From Eutreptiella sp. 'Long Island Sound 2002' (lineage: Eukaryota > Euglenozoa > Euglenophyceae > Eutreptiales > Eutreptiaceae), in contig OZ038378.1 in assembly GCA_964036045.1 (NCBI GenBank), forward strand, positions 61,987,924 through 62,051,923: 64,000 nucleotides of DNA, given 5' to 3'. The notes under the pieces are model-generated. The model was not told the origin of the DNA. It saw only the letters and a program-made list of their open reading frames with translations, and did no database searches. Both the position numbers and the translations under genes were made by a program. This document shows positions 33,133 through 43,374 of this stretch, in pieces; positions within the stretch are counted from its first letter, which is position 1; every line of letters begins with the position of its first letter.

Positions 33133-33774
33133 TCAAAGAAACACGGTTCTTCTTTGCGTCCCAAATGCTAGACAGCCATGCGCACAACTGTTGGGTATAA
33201 ATCTTTCAATGGCGAACATAAAAATTGTTCCACGGCGACCAAATCCCCATGCTGTCCATGAAAGGCGCCAAGTACCCTTGGAGACAACACACGCACGATC
33301 TGCGCAACAGGGCTCCACCCTCCTCGCAGCGTGACTTAGACAATGATGAGACTGTACTTCAGCATTTTGATCTCATTGGGCACTGCGGTCACTGATCCAT
33401 TGTACGCCCAAATGTGTCCAAATTGTGGGCGCTTGTTGACATTGACCTTTCCCACCTCCCCGAAACACCTCAACAGCCGGGTTCAACACTCATCTCACGA
33501 GCAGTCGACAATGTGCTTCGACATCTTCTCGATCCCTAACCCACATACTTGCCTTCAAGAGAGCCTCAAGCGGTAGCCACGGGGTCGACTCACTACACTC
33601 CGAGCTCCCTTGCCATGCACCAAAATTCTTCAAACGGTGACTAAACTTCTTTGAGATGCGAGCCACTTCACCCTTAGTGGCTGTGTCCACACAAACCATA
33701 GAGGAGAGCACGTTGCAACAGGATCCAATGATCCAGCAGTCATAGTGATCTGGCACAACATAAAATTGCATCCC
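33133..33774 (-). other. Two minus-strand coding-like segments
   Basis: 33318-33133 encodes VSKGTWRLSWTAWGFGRRGT. 33774-33490 encodes MQFYVVPDHYDCWIIGSCCN and ISKKFSHRLKNFGAWQGSSE. Both look like exons of the same minus-strand locus but no domain was recognised and splice sites are unassigned. Confidence 0.3.
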
Positions 33775-34047
33775 ATAGGATCCTGGGTTCTGCAAAGCCC
33801 AGTACTCTAAAATTGGTAATATGAGAGCTGAAATCTGCAGACCGAGGCATCAACAAAACGGAGAATTACGGGGTATCAAGGGGGAGGGGGGGTTCCGTGG
33901 ACATCATCAGGCCAGGCTGCACCCGTCAACATCCGTGAAGTTGCAGAAGTTGGAACGGGCACAATGTATCCCGAGCTCTAGTGAAGTTGCATCCGATGGG
34001 ATCCTTGGCTCTGCAAAGCCAAGTACTCTCAAATTGGTAATATGAGG

Positions 34048-34447
34048 CAGGGCCGTCCTTAAGGGGGGAAAAAAAAGTGTTCCGGAACGAGTTTTCCCAC
34101 AAAAGCCCGTGGGCATTCCATGTGCTCAACCATGGTTGGGGGCAGTCGGTGGTTGGCGGTTGGCAGCAGTTGGCGATAGGCAGTTGGCAACTGCGTGTTG
34201 GTGGTGGTTGGCGGCGGTTCGTGGTTGCTGATTGCTGGTTCGTGGCGGTTGGCAATGGTTGGCAGTTGGCGGTTGGTCGCCGCTGGCGGCTGGTGGCAGT
34301 TGGTGAATGGCGGTTGGTGGCGGTTGGTGGTTGGTAGTTGGTGGCGTTCGATGATTGATGGGAATTGGCGGTTGGTGGTGCCTTGGAACGGTCCTTAACA
34401 GCTGTACTTAGCAAAAAAAAAAACCTGGTCCCTTAAGGACCGCCCTG
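34048..34447. mobile_element. hAT-type MITE with 8-bp target-site duplication
   Basis: The left end CAGGGCCGTCCTTAAGGG and the reverse complement of the right end CAGGGCGGTCCTTAAGGG are TIRs differing at one base in 18. Both ends are flanked by ATATGAGG (34040-34047 and 34448-34455), a perfect 8-bp duplication. CAGGG-type TIRs plus an 8-bp TSD are the hallmark of the hAT superfamily. At 400 bp with no ORF it is non-autonomous. It sits inside the 230-bp satellite, so it is younger than that array. The interior is a TTGGCGGTTGG minisatellite. Confidence 0.9.
34125..34350 (+). repeat. GGTTGGCGGTTGG(C/T)AGTTGGC minisatellite inside the MITE
   Basis: About thirty degenerate copies of a 7-8 bp GTTGGCG/GTTGGTG motif fill the middle of the hAT MITE. 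Confidence 0.85.
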
Positions 34448-35074
34448 ATATGAGGGCTGAAATCGATCAATGTGCTTTATCCAGGCTATGCGGAGCCCAA
34501 TATGAACAAAATGGAGAATTAGGGGGTGCTTGGGGGGGTGGGGGGCTTGGACAGCATCTCGCAAGGTTCCACTTGTGAACATCAATGAAATTGCCGATGT
34601 TTCAACACGTAGAGCATCTCTGTAGATCAAGTGACTTTGCATCCTATGGGATCTTGCGCTCTGCAGAGCCTAGTACTCTCAAATTGGTAATATGAGGCTC
34701 AAATCGGTCAATGTACTCGATCTGGGCTGTGTAGAGCCCAGCATGACCAAAATGGAGAATTAGGGGGTGTTTGGGGGGGAGGGGGTCCTTGGACATCATC
34801 GGGCACGATTGCACTGGTCTGCAGTAGTGAAATTGCGGAAGTTCCAGCAGGCACAGTGTCTCCAAGATCCAGTGAATGTGCATGCCATGGGATCCTCGGC
34901 TCTATAGAGCCCAGCAAAATGAAATTGCTAGGTGTCCTATTCAAATTGGTCATTACACTTCATCCAGGCTGCCTGTCGCAGTGGCTCATTAAATAGCAGT
35001 TGCATTACAATGTCTCACAATGAAAGGCAACATGCTTTCAACGCAATAGCATACGTCTTGAAGGGTGGATGCGC

Positions 35075-36125
35075 TCAACCGGCATATCGGGAGGACCCAA
35101 ATGATACGGCCACAATCCCCCAACGCGGAGCTGCTTTGCTAGCTTCTGGAGGCCTAGTATCGTACTCTTCGGCTAGGCCATGTAGTTGCATACATGCCAC
35201 AATTTTTTGGGTTGCATTCCAGCGCAGCATAGCATTCCAAAAAGGGCAATCACCTGCTTGCGTTCCACCATCTTGCTGAGTGCGTCCGTGAAAGTGGTAC
35301 CACACATGGGGGCCATATGGGCAGCTGGCCTAATTTGCTTGACAATTGTCTTCGTGTTGCCGGACTTCGCGTTCAGCCTCGCCTGCACTATTGCCTCACA
35401 CATCAACGTGACAACTGTCTTCTTACACTGCGTGACCTCAGCCGCCAGTTGTAGAAATTGTTCAATATTTGGGCTACAGTGCTCTCACTTCCACCGTGTT
35501 GCGCCTTATTGTGTTGTCCAGCCAGTTTTCGCCTCATTTCAACGGACGTATCAAACTTGATCATGCGCACATCAAAATTGGTCATCCACTCCTCCACCTC
35601 GCCCATCCTAGCTGTCACCTCCTTGCAAATTTCATCACACGCCGCAACGCCATGTTGGCCTCCGATCACCAACAGGGCTCCCTGTGAATACAACAGCATG
35701 GCACATAACACACGGCAAGCAAAGAAAGCTGTTACGCTAATGGAATTATGAAGCGGCATTCCCATACCTTTGTCCTCCGAGACCAGAAGCTGCAGTCGGC
35801 CATCAGCGGGGTTTGCAAGTAGGTCCTCCTTTACGTCTGCCACGTGGTCACAATCAATGAGCTGTGATTCCCCATATTCCATGGTCCTGTCAATCTTCAA
35901 TTCCTTGCGATTCACCTTGGTCCGGCGCGACTCGACGTAATTTGCCATGACCAATACACTCGTGGAGTCCTTGATACTACCCATTTTTCGTGTGACCAGA
36001 GACTTGTTCCCCATTTGAGAGGGGATTGACTTGCTCACCTGGCCCCAACAACAGTGCTGCCCAGCTTCCCCCATGGAGGGCTCTGGCTGCAGTGCGTCCA
36101 CTTTCTCAGCTTCCCGTGTGTCCAT
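35075..36125 (-). pseudogene. Unrecognised helical protein, frame-interrupted
   Basis: Frame 36125-35460 encodes MEYGESQLIDCDHVADVKED and, further on, CDEICKEVTARMGEVEEWMT and FDTSVEMRRKLAGQHNKAQH. A frame change near 35460 continues as EQFLQLAAEVTQCKKTVVTL and LSKMVERKQVIALFGMLCCA to about 35173. A candidate intron at 35692-35777 (GTATGG ... TTCACAG) would leave the downstream frame wrong by one base, so either it is retained or there is an indel. Probably part of the same minus-strand locus as the blocks on both sides. Confidence 0.35.
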
Positions 36126-36807
36126 CGCTGCTGTCTCACCAAGGTTGCCAGGTTGCCATCCATGGCAATGTCGTTTGGTATGTCACAAACGTCTCAAAAG
36201 CACACGCACTTTACAGGACAAATTGGCTCAAAAAAACGGCACAAAAATGACACAGCTCGAAGCATCACTAATGGCAAATGTACGATTTGGGCAGCAAATT
36301 AGCCGGAACAATGCATTCAATTCGGCACCCAGAGGGGTTAAAATGGGCAAAATTGTCTTCGAAAAAGCTAATCACCGTAGAGGCGTCTCCAATGCAATGT
36401 CCAGTGCACACTGATGGTCACTACACCAATCAGGCACCCTGCAACGTCCCTCGTTGACACAGGTACAAAGGAACAATAAAATTGGGCTTGTCCAAATGCC
36501 CTACAACACCAGAGCCAAACTTGCCTTTAGCATTTTACCGTGAGACACCGTAAGAGCGTATCACTGCAACACTTCCACACACACCTATTCGAGGGTCACA
36601 TAGGCTAGCACAGTGGGTTCACACTACAATACGAAAGCAAGCATATGTGTGCATAGATCACACCACGGTCATGGCATGGTCCAAGATTGGCGCAGCCCTA
36701 AGAAAGAAATACCAAATGACCAAATGTGGGTGCATTGTGGGCAATCATGACAGGCTGGGCTGGGCAGGGCCCACAGCAACGAGAACCAGCAATAGAACCA
36801 CTCAAAA

Positions 36808-37505
36808 CTAAATCTCGGACAAAGCAAGGCTTTGCACAACCCAGACGTTTGGGGGGACACAATAATAGCGGTGTAGACATGAAAACGATGATTGGGCCGT
36901 CTGCGGCGGGAGGGGAGGTTTACATTGCCACCTCCCTCGTGCTGAGTGCGATTCTATCAAGTTAATTTCAAGCAACTCCTCATTGAGCACAACAGGTGTA
37001 GGGCCATCAGAGAGAGCGTCAACATCTACAGCATCCTTGGCCCGTGTCACGGGTACACGATCCTCAAGGGAGGCGCACGCATCATCAATCAACATTGCAT
37101 TTGGCACCCCGGGAACCATGTGCTCCATTGCAATTGGTATGAACCCAACTGTTTCTACGGTTGCCCGGGCCTCGCGGCGGTTGAGAGGTGGCCTAAGTGG
37201 GATATGTTGGCGTATGTAATTCATGGCATCATTGCGGAGCCCTTACCAACCTACCGCGGTGCGCACAAAAAACTTTACAATGTAACTCACAAAAACAACA
37301 GGTAGTGTACCGCCGGTTCCCTTCTTGGGGAACGCATATGTTGTGTCTCTTTCTGCCACAACCACACTGACAAGACCCGAGGACCATCCAACAGTGGGAT
37401 GCTCCTCCAGTCCTCCACCACGCATGAGTGCCCATAACCTATCCCGCACCAATTGAACTCCATAGAAACCGGTGCCATGGTGAGAAAACAGTGTGGGTGG
37501 CACAA
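36808..37505 (-). CDS. Two exons of an unrecognised protein
   Basis: Exon 37505-37311 follows an acceptor TTTTTCCAG and encodes GTGFYGVQLVRDRLWALMRG. Intron 37242-37310 (69 nt, GTACACTACC ... GGTAAG) joins in phase to exon 37241 downward, encoding LRNDAMNYIRQHIPLRPPLN and NAMLIDDACASLEDRVPVTR. The frame stays open to 36808, though the last ~40 codons look less protein-like and a donor may lie before them. No family recognised. Confidence 0.45.
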
Positions 37506-37639
37506 CTGGAAAAATTGGTAACCATAACAGAAGACTAGCAAAAGGCGTGGACTAGCAAATACCGTGCATAGTGCGGGCTGAATTTAGAAGGTGACATAAC
37601 AGAAAAACGGACTTGCATTGCGGATGGCATGCACAGAAG

Positions 37640-37830
37640 ACATGAAAGTAGGTTTTTCAAAAAGGCTCGGCTTTGCAGAGCCCAGCATCCGGAAATTGGT
37701 AATGGCGGGCCTTGTAATAGACATAGGGGACATAGGGAACTACGAACAAGTAACTGAGAAGGAATGGAAGTGGCATTTGAGGCAAGTGGGCTCTGCAGAG
37801 CCTTGGGTCCCGAAAAATGATAATTATGGG
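37640..37830. repeat. Two copies of the GGCTCTGCAGAGCC palindrome
   Basis: CTCGGCTTTGCAGAGCCCAG at about 37669 and GTGGGCTCTGCAGAGCC at about 37790 belong to the same family as the core of the 33.8-34.9 kb satellite. Each is followed by a GGAAATTGGTAATGG-like sequence. Confidence 0.6.
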
Positions 37831-38165
37831 GTGCATAACACAAATATGGCCATAAGGCGAAACACTTAATGATTGCAAACGTCACATTATTTTCCGGTAT
37901 TGGGCCCGTGGCATATCAGGTAGTAATGACCACCGTGAATGATACTCACACTCTCTCTTTACTGGGACAATAGATGGTTGTAGAGACGCAGATTGAGCGA
38001 CACCCGGCGACAACACTACATGCACATGCAGCAACCGTGAGTACCTCGGGTTCCGGCGGTTGTCCGCAAAAGCGGCAGTGGGCAACACGGAAGTGCGTCA
38101 AGGGGGAAGCAGGAGGGAAGTCCTTGCGGGGATCGCATTATCACGCACCAGCACCGGGGCTCTAA

Positions 38166-38890
38166 CTAAATGCGTACCACTGAGTTGATTGAAGTGCAAA
38201 TCCAGGCACGGGGGGTGCTTCTACGTGATACAGGCAGTGGTGTCATCAGGCTGTATTTTGGCTGCCAACCCCTGTGGTCTACTTCCACAAGTGGTCCAAG
38301 CAACCACAAGTGCTGGCGATAAGAGTTGTGCCGATCAATCTGTGTAAGTGTGGGTCGGTCGGCATCCACGGCACGAAGTGGCCGGGGAGGATGGATACGG
38401 GGAAGGGAAGACAAATCAACAACGGGACGTGAGTCCCGATTAAGCGTATCGGGGTTCAATGCAGCCCGCTCCTCGCTTCCTGAAAAGAAATGGGATCGGC
38501 ATATTCGATCCCCTTGCTACCAGCTGACAAGGGGGTTGTGCATTGCGTTCCGCAATGCAAGACGGGACCGCGTGGGAAGCCCCCAAATGTATGGCACAAA
38601 GCATCGTGCCTGGCCACCACTTTTGTCCCTCAGCAATTCCATTATCTTCGAGTCAATGGGTCATCGAGGGAGGTCTTTGGTGGGGTTGACCGGTCCTTTG
38701 GGACAAACTTTGGTGGCCGCGGTGGGGATGGGGGTGCTAACCCCGTAAACATAATTGCCTCTTGCAAGGGGAGCATAGCTGCAGCAGGTGCTGCCGTTTC
38801 TCGAGTCAATGGGTGCGGTAAGGGTACAGGTCCTACAACCTCATCTCCATTGGTATCCTTGCCGGCACCGGTGCATCCACCTCTGTACGT
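38166..38890 (-). pseudogene. Paralogue of the helicase N-terminal module
   Basis: Minus-strand blocks read PPSPPRPPKFVPKDRSTPPK, then (another frame) KIMELLRDKSGGQARCFVPY, then PLVSW*QGDRICRSHFF and PTLTQIDRHNSYRQ. They align in order with PPSPPQPPKYVPKDPPTPPK, TLQLIRGNHGGGVQYFVDGV, PLRVWQEGMRISRSHFL and VTLTQYSRHRRTSL at 10.75-10.25 kb. The TAG at 38517-38519 aligns with CAG at 10460-10462. Downstream to 38166 the frame is open. The shared module is about 90 residues plus a linker. No helicase motifs were found further along this locus. Confidence 0.55.
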
Positions 38891-39334
38891 CTAACATGTG
38901 GGAACTCAACCATGGCTATTGTAAAAAGAAAATAGCAAGTTACATGTACTCAATATATGAGACATACGACCACGTAGTAATTATCACAGCACTGCACATC
39001 ATGCACAAAAGCTACTGCAATGAACTAGGGTACATTGCAAACAATGTGTCCTGAAACTCCAACAGAACCTGGCGGGCCCGAACAATACAAACATCACACC
39101 AGCAAGCTTCAACCACACCTACATGCAAATAGTGTAAGGCCTGTTGTATATGGGGTACCCCATAGTACTCCTTACCAGCTCCTAACTATGATACTTAGAA
39201 ATTACCACGTTGGCACCATTGTACATGAGGATACAAAAGCAAGACGGCACAAAGGCATAGAAAAACATAACAACGGACGGCATGTAGAGTAAGTTTCAAA
39301 CTTTCATCGTGCTATTATGTCACACCACAGGGGG

Positions 39335-40662
39335 TTAAAATGGGACATTGTGAAGGTCTGGGCTCTGCAGGGTCCGCCAACAGAGAAACCCCAATATGCA
39401 GCCCATAAGTACCAAGTATATCAATGCAGAGCCCAATTTGTTGGAAACGTGGTGGAAATAGAGGCGTGGCCCGGGCATTTCCATGTAGATCATGTGGTGC
39501 CTGGTGCAGCACTTGTCTTTGATCATTGCCCACCACTGATGTATGCAAGAGTTGTATCCCTGATTCCCATTCCTGCTCACCAAATTGAGGACAATGTTTA
39601 GGCTGACTATGTTAGGGTGGCGGGAAATGTTTACCACTTTACCCAGCGCCATGTCGTGCGGCCACTTGACCACTGTATACATGAGCCAATTCTTGTAACG
39701 GGGGGTGGCAGACAGGGAAAAACTTGTAGCCTGGGCTCTGCAAAGCCCAGAAATCCAAAATGTGTAATACTAGGGCCTAAACTGACTTCCACATCTGATC
39801 TGGGCTCAGCAGAGCCAAACTTGATGCAGGAATGCAAATTTGTACCCCTATGCACCGCACATGCAAAAAACCCCCTATCACCCCTTTTTTCACGAAAACA
39901 ATTGAGGGCAGAATGGGCCTACTAAGAAGAGCCATGGCCATTGTTGACAATCATATGTCGCATCAAGTCCGGATTTTTGGAGTATCGGGCTTTGTTGAAC
40001 GGATCTACCTAGACAACAAGTGCCCCCTCCCTGTGTTGCAACCTTCGTAGAACCTCTTGCTCACTGATATCTACCCGTGTCGCCACAGGCGCTTGACAGC
40101 TTGACAGCAAACGGCAGGCGGCAAGTTGAACACGAACCCGTTTGCTAACCCTTGACGTCTCTTGCGGCAAGTTTGCACGGGCAGTAGGTGGATGACTCAG
40201 CTTCAGCAGGGTACAGAATAGCATAAAGACGGCTACCATCAACCCCCGTAACCGGGGCCCCCGCCCTCGGTCCTCCCAATCCTACTTGAAATTGTTCAAA
40301 GAATTTTGCCAGCGCGTCTTGGGGTTAATGCGCAGCTAGAGGAAGAAGACCACCACGATTTCTGCCGGATCGCTATCAACAGCATCCCCACATAGATCCT
40401 CAACCGATTGATGGGGGGTCTCCATGTTCACGAGACTACGCCACATGTCTAAGTCAATGGCACTTAGAGCGCGGGGTGCAGGACATGGGTGTCTAGCAGA
40501 AAACCATAGCGTGATGGAAGCTTTTATTGTTATCGGTTGAACAAGTCCAACCTTGTGGCTAGGTGGCACGGGTGTAATGGACGAGCAAAGCGAATGTGTG
40601 GCATGTTGGTAGCGTTTCAGTGATGTACACGTAATACGCATTATTGATAGGACACAACCCAT
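39335..40662 (-). other. Coding-like segments upstream of the 38-kb module
   Basis: 40662-40336 ends with AIDLDMWRSLVNMETPHQSV. 40242-40009 encodes VRVQLAACRLLSSCQAPVAT and RVDISEQEVLRRLQHREGAL. 39682-39335 is a weaker candidate. Each looks like an exon on the minus strand but I could not fix splice sites or recognise a domain. GGGCTCTGCARAGCCCAG palindromes interrupt the stretch at 39356, 39731 and 39810. Confidence 0.3.
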
Positions 40663-41695
40663 CCCTGTGTATTCTACTACCAGCAGCAGAACGGTATCCC
40701 AACGGGGGAGTCATTGATCTATGTTCCAACGTTTCGCAAACACGTTACCAATGCGAGACGACGAGATACAAGCATCTGTGATAACATTCTTCCGGGTAGG
40801 TCGAAAAAACCACAAGACGACAAGTATGTGTACAATGGGACAGGAACCATACATCGACAAGGCCTGTGTCCTGAAGCGCACCGGGGTATGACATCAAAGC
40901 AGTGCAATGCAAAATGCAGATCGGGAACACTCAAGTGATGACATAAACGTATCAGGCTGGACAACGTAGGAATCCACTGGGCAACAGCAGAGCGCAGCAC
41001 CACATTGTGACACTGGATGGACACGGTGACGTGTTCTGCTGCCAACATTAGAATCATCGTGGGAATTCTGTTGGAGTCCTACAGCAAGGGGAAACGTAAA
41101 GAAATGTGTGTGAGGGGTGCTATATAGCAATTAGAGTGTGGCCCATGACCCGGGAAGTCTTGTACTTGACATATTCCAGGTAGGAAACAATGTTTTTTTT
41201 GAGTCGAACAAACAGTAAAAAATGAGAACCGGAAATGCGGCAGCCAGTCATCTAGTGCAGTGTTACGCATGGTGGATCGTCAAATTGTGGGTGTAGGTTC
41301 CATGCCCCCTACGGTCATCACCTGGCCACCATTTGCATATCGCACCACACATGGTCCCCCACTAAAGGGGCATATACCCAAGTAATGCGGTTACACTGGG
41401 GGCATAGCTCATAGATTTCTGGTCCTACGACATGTATGAGTCACCATGCATTGCACCATTGTAGTTACACTACAGTATTGCACTATAGTATGTAGTAGTA
41501 TAGCATGCATTGCACTATAGTAGTAGTAGTAGCAGTAAAAGGACAAAGCAAAAACTCGAAAGAACCCTGCTAGGCTACTAAGTGTAACACTGCTAGGGAA
41601 GTGATGCGCCGGCAGTAAAGCATAACCGGGTGTACTCTATACTACGAGCCATATAGATTGAAAGAAAGAGATGGTACCAATAAGTAGCTCCTTTT
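40663..41695. other. No confident gene
   Basis: Small ORFs only. A TAGTAG-type microsatellite lies at 41450-41535 and TACTGCCAGCAG-type palindromes at 40673, 40975 and 41036. Confidence 0.4.
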
Positions 41696-42455
41696 TCACC
41701 CGCCTAGAGGGCAATATTCCGTTCCGTAATAGGCATCCGACCCGTGTGTGACCCTGTTAGGCAGGACATAAACCCATGTGCACGTACATATCCCTGCGCC
41801 ACCCCGCCCCTTGAAACACCCCCGGGAACACAGCTTCGTCACAGTTGGGCATAGTGCCTTGATCCCCTTGTCTTCGACTGCTAGCTGTGGAATAAATTGC
41901 TTCTCGTACCGTGCAGTGGCTTCTGTGCAACATTTTTCAAATTGATTTCCTGTCCACACTCCTAAGAGACTATTTCGCCAAAATAACATTTTGGGCCCGT
42001 AAGTTACCATTTTGGATGTAACTTTGCAACCCCAAGATAGTGGCTCTTCAACAAACCCCACATGTCTCCCTCAATCTCGTGTTCGATGTATGCCTCAAGG
42101 ACAGGCACATATGCCTCCAAGCAAATACCTCATTTGGAGACCCCAGAGCACCAGGGTCTAATACCGTGAAAAGGTGAGCGTACAAGGGTGCGGCGTGGGA
42201 CGGCAAACATGGGGTAGGGTGGTATACCTTGCATTGGAAGATTGTGCGGCAAATGGTACGCACACACCGCGACCACGACCCATACACCGAAGTCTCCACT
42301 ATGATGCTGGTGTTGTACACTGTCAACTCGGTCTGATGGATCACGTAGTGATGGACAAGCCCCGTTGCTAGCAAGGTTGTGAGAGGACCTAGATCGCGAG
42401 TGACGCCGCAGGTGCAAACAAAGACTTCACATTGGGATGCGGGGCTCCAGGGCAT
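41696..42455 (-). other. Two overlapping coding-like frames, unrecognised
   Basis: 42455-42048 contains PLTTLLATGLVHHYVIHQTE and LYAHLFTVLDPGALGSPNEV. 42061-41696 contains EEPLSWGCKVTSKMVTYGPK and QFEKCCTEATARYEKQFIPQ. They may be one protein with a frame change near 42055. No domain is visible. Confidence 0.3.
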
Positions 42456-42611
42456 GGTGTGAAACCCCTACTTAGAGCACAATTTCTAGAACACCCACCT
42501 AGCCTCATTGGTTGGGCAAACCACCTAAAACAAATGGATTCGGCACCCTCAAAAAACCCCCATCCCATCTCGTTCCCCAGGGCACCCTCATTGTAGGGGT
42601 GGTTTCTAAGT

Positions 42612-42630
42612 GGGGGGGGGGGGGGGGGGG
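42612..42630. repeat. 19-base poly-G tract
   Basis: This is the longest uninterrupted G run in the window. It is followed by degenerate AGTTACAGCAGAGTTAGAGC repeats to about 42700. Confidence 0.9.
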
Positions 42631-43374
42631 ATGCACCTGTGAGTTGCAGCAGAGCTAGAGCACCTTGAAATAACTAGTTACAGCAGAGTTAGAGCAATCG
42701 CCATCCCGCGGTAACTCGGTTATTGCGCCATTATGGCGCCTAGCACTTACGCACCCCAGCCCCAATCCTCAATGGTACAAGCAAGGCACAACACTTGCCA
42801 AAATCATCAATGCCTGAGGCCTTCTCTGCCTCAGGTCCGAAAAGCCCTTGCTGAGGAGCCGTCATACTCATGCCATGGTGCATCTGTCGCATCAACAAAC
42901 TTGGCCTCACCAAGGACAAATCCTGGAAGCAATTTTTCTGCCTTCTCTTGTACGGCCCATGCTTGCATTACGTGGGATGGAGGAAAATTGAAAAATATTC
43001 CTTGACTTCTCAGCAAAAAAAATAGAATATGCCACGCACCAATGGATCCAACTCGTGGGGGGCGCACATGAGTCTTCCCAAGCAATGGAAAACATTGTCG
43101 TCAACGAACGATGGCGTTCCACTTGGGTTATAGTGTAAACATCCCCCAGCCTCCAAAGGTCATACAAACCCTCAATGCATTTCAGCATGACATCCAAAAC
43201 AACCCATCATGGAGGTCCACCAGGGGTCCTCACTGACGAGGCATGCTCTTTGAGGCAATCCACCAATTGCCTTTGGAAGGAGGGGGAGGTGAGGAACACT
43301 TTGGTGCTCGTAGGATCAAAGTCCTTTTCCTTCGGCCTTGAGGCCTAGGGGAGACGTTCCCTCACAGCATCATT

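Larger units (their letters stand above)
33775..34925. repeat. ~225-240-bp satellite, about four units, interrupted by a MITE
   Basis: The landmark ATGGGATCCTNGGCTCTGCA followed by AAGCC recurs at about 33775, 33998, 34645 and 34887. Subtracting the 408-bp insertion in the second unit gives periods of about 223, 239 and 242 bp. Each unit also carries AAATTGGTAATATGAGG and AAAATGGAGAATTAGGGGGT. Confidence 0.75.

Noticed and set aside
35692-35777. 86-nt GTATGG...TTCACAG intron
   Set aside because: The splice signals are good, but removing it puts the clearly coding downstream segment one base out of frame, so I did not accept it as drawn.
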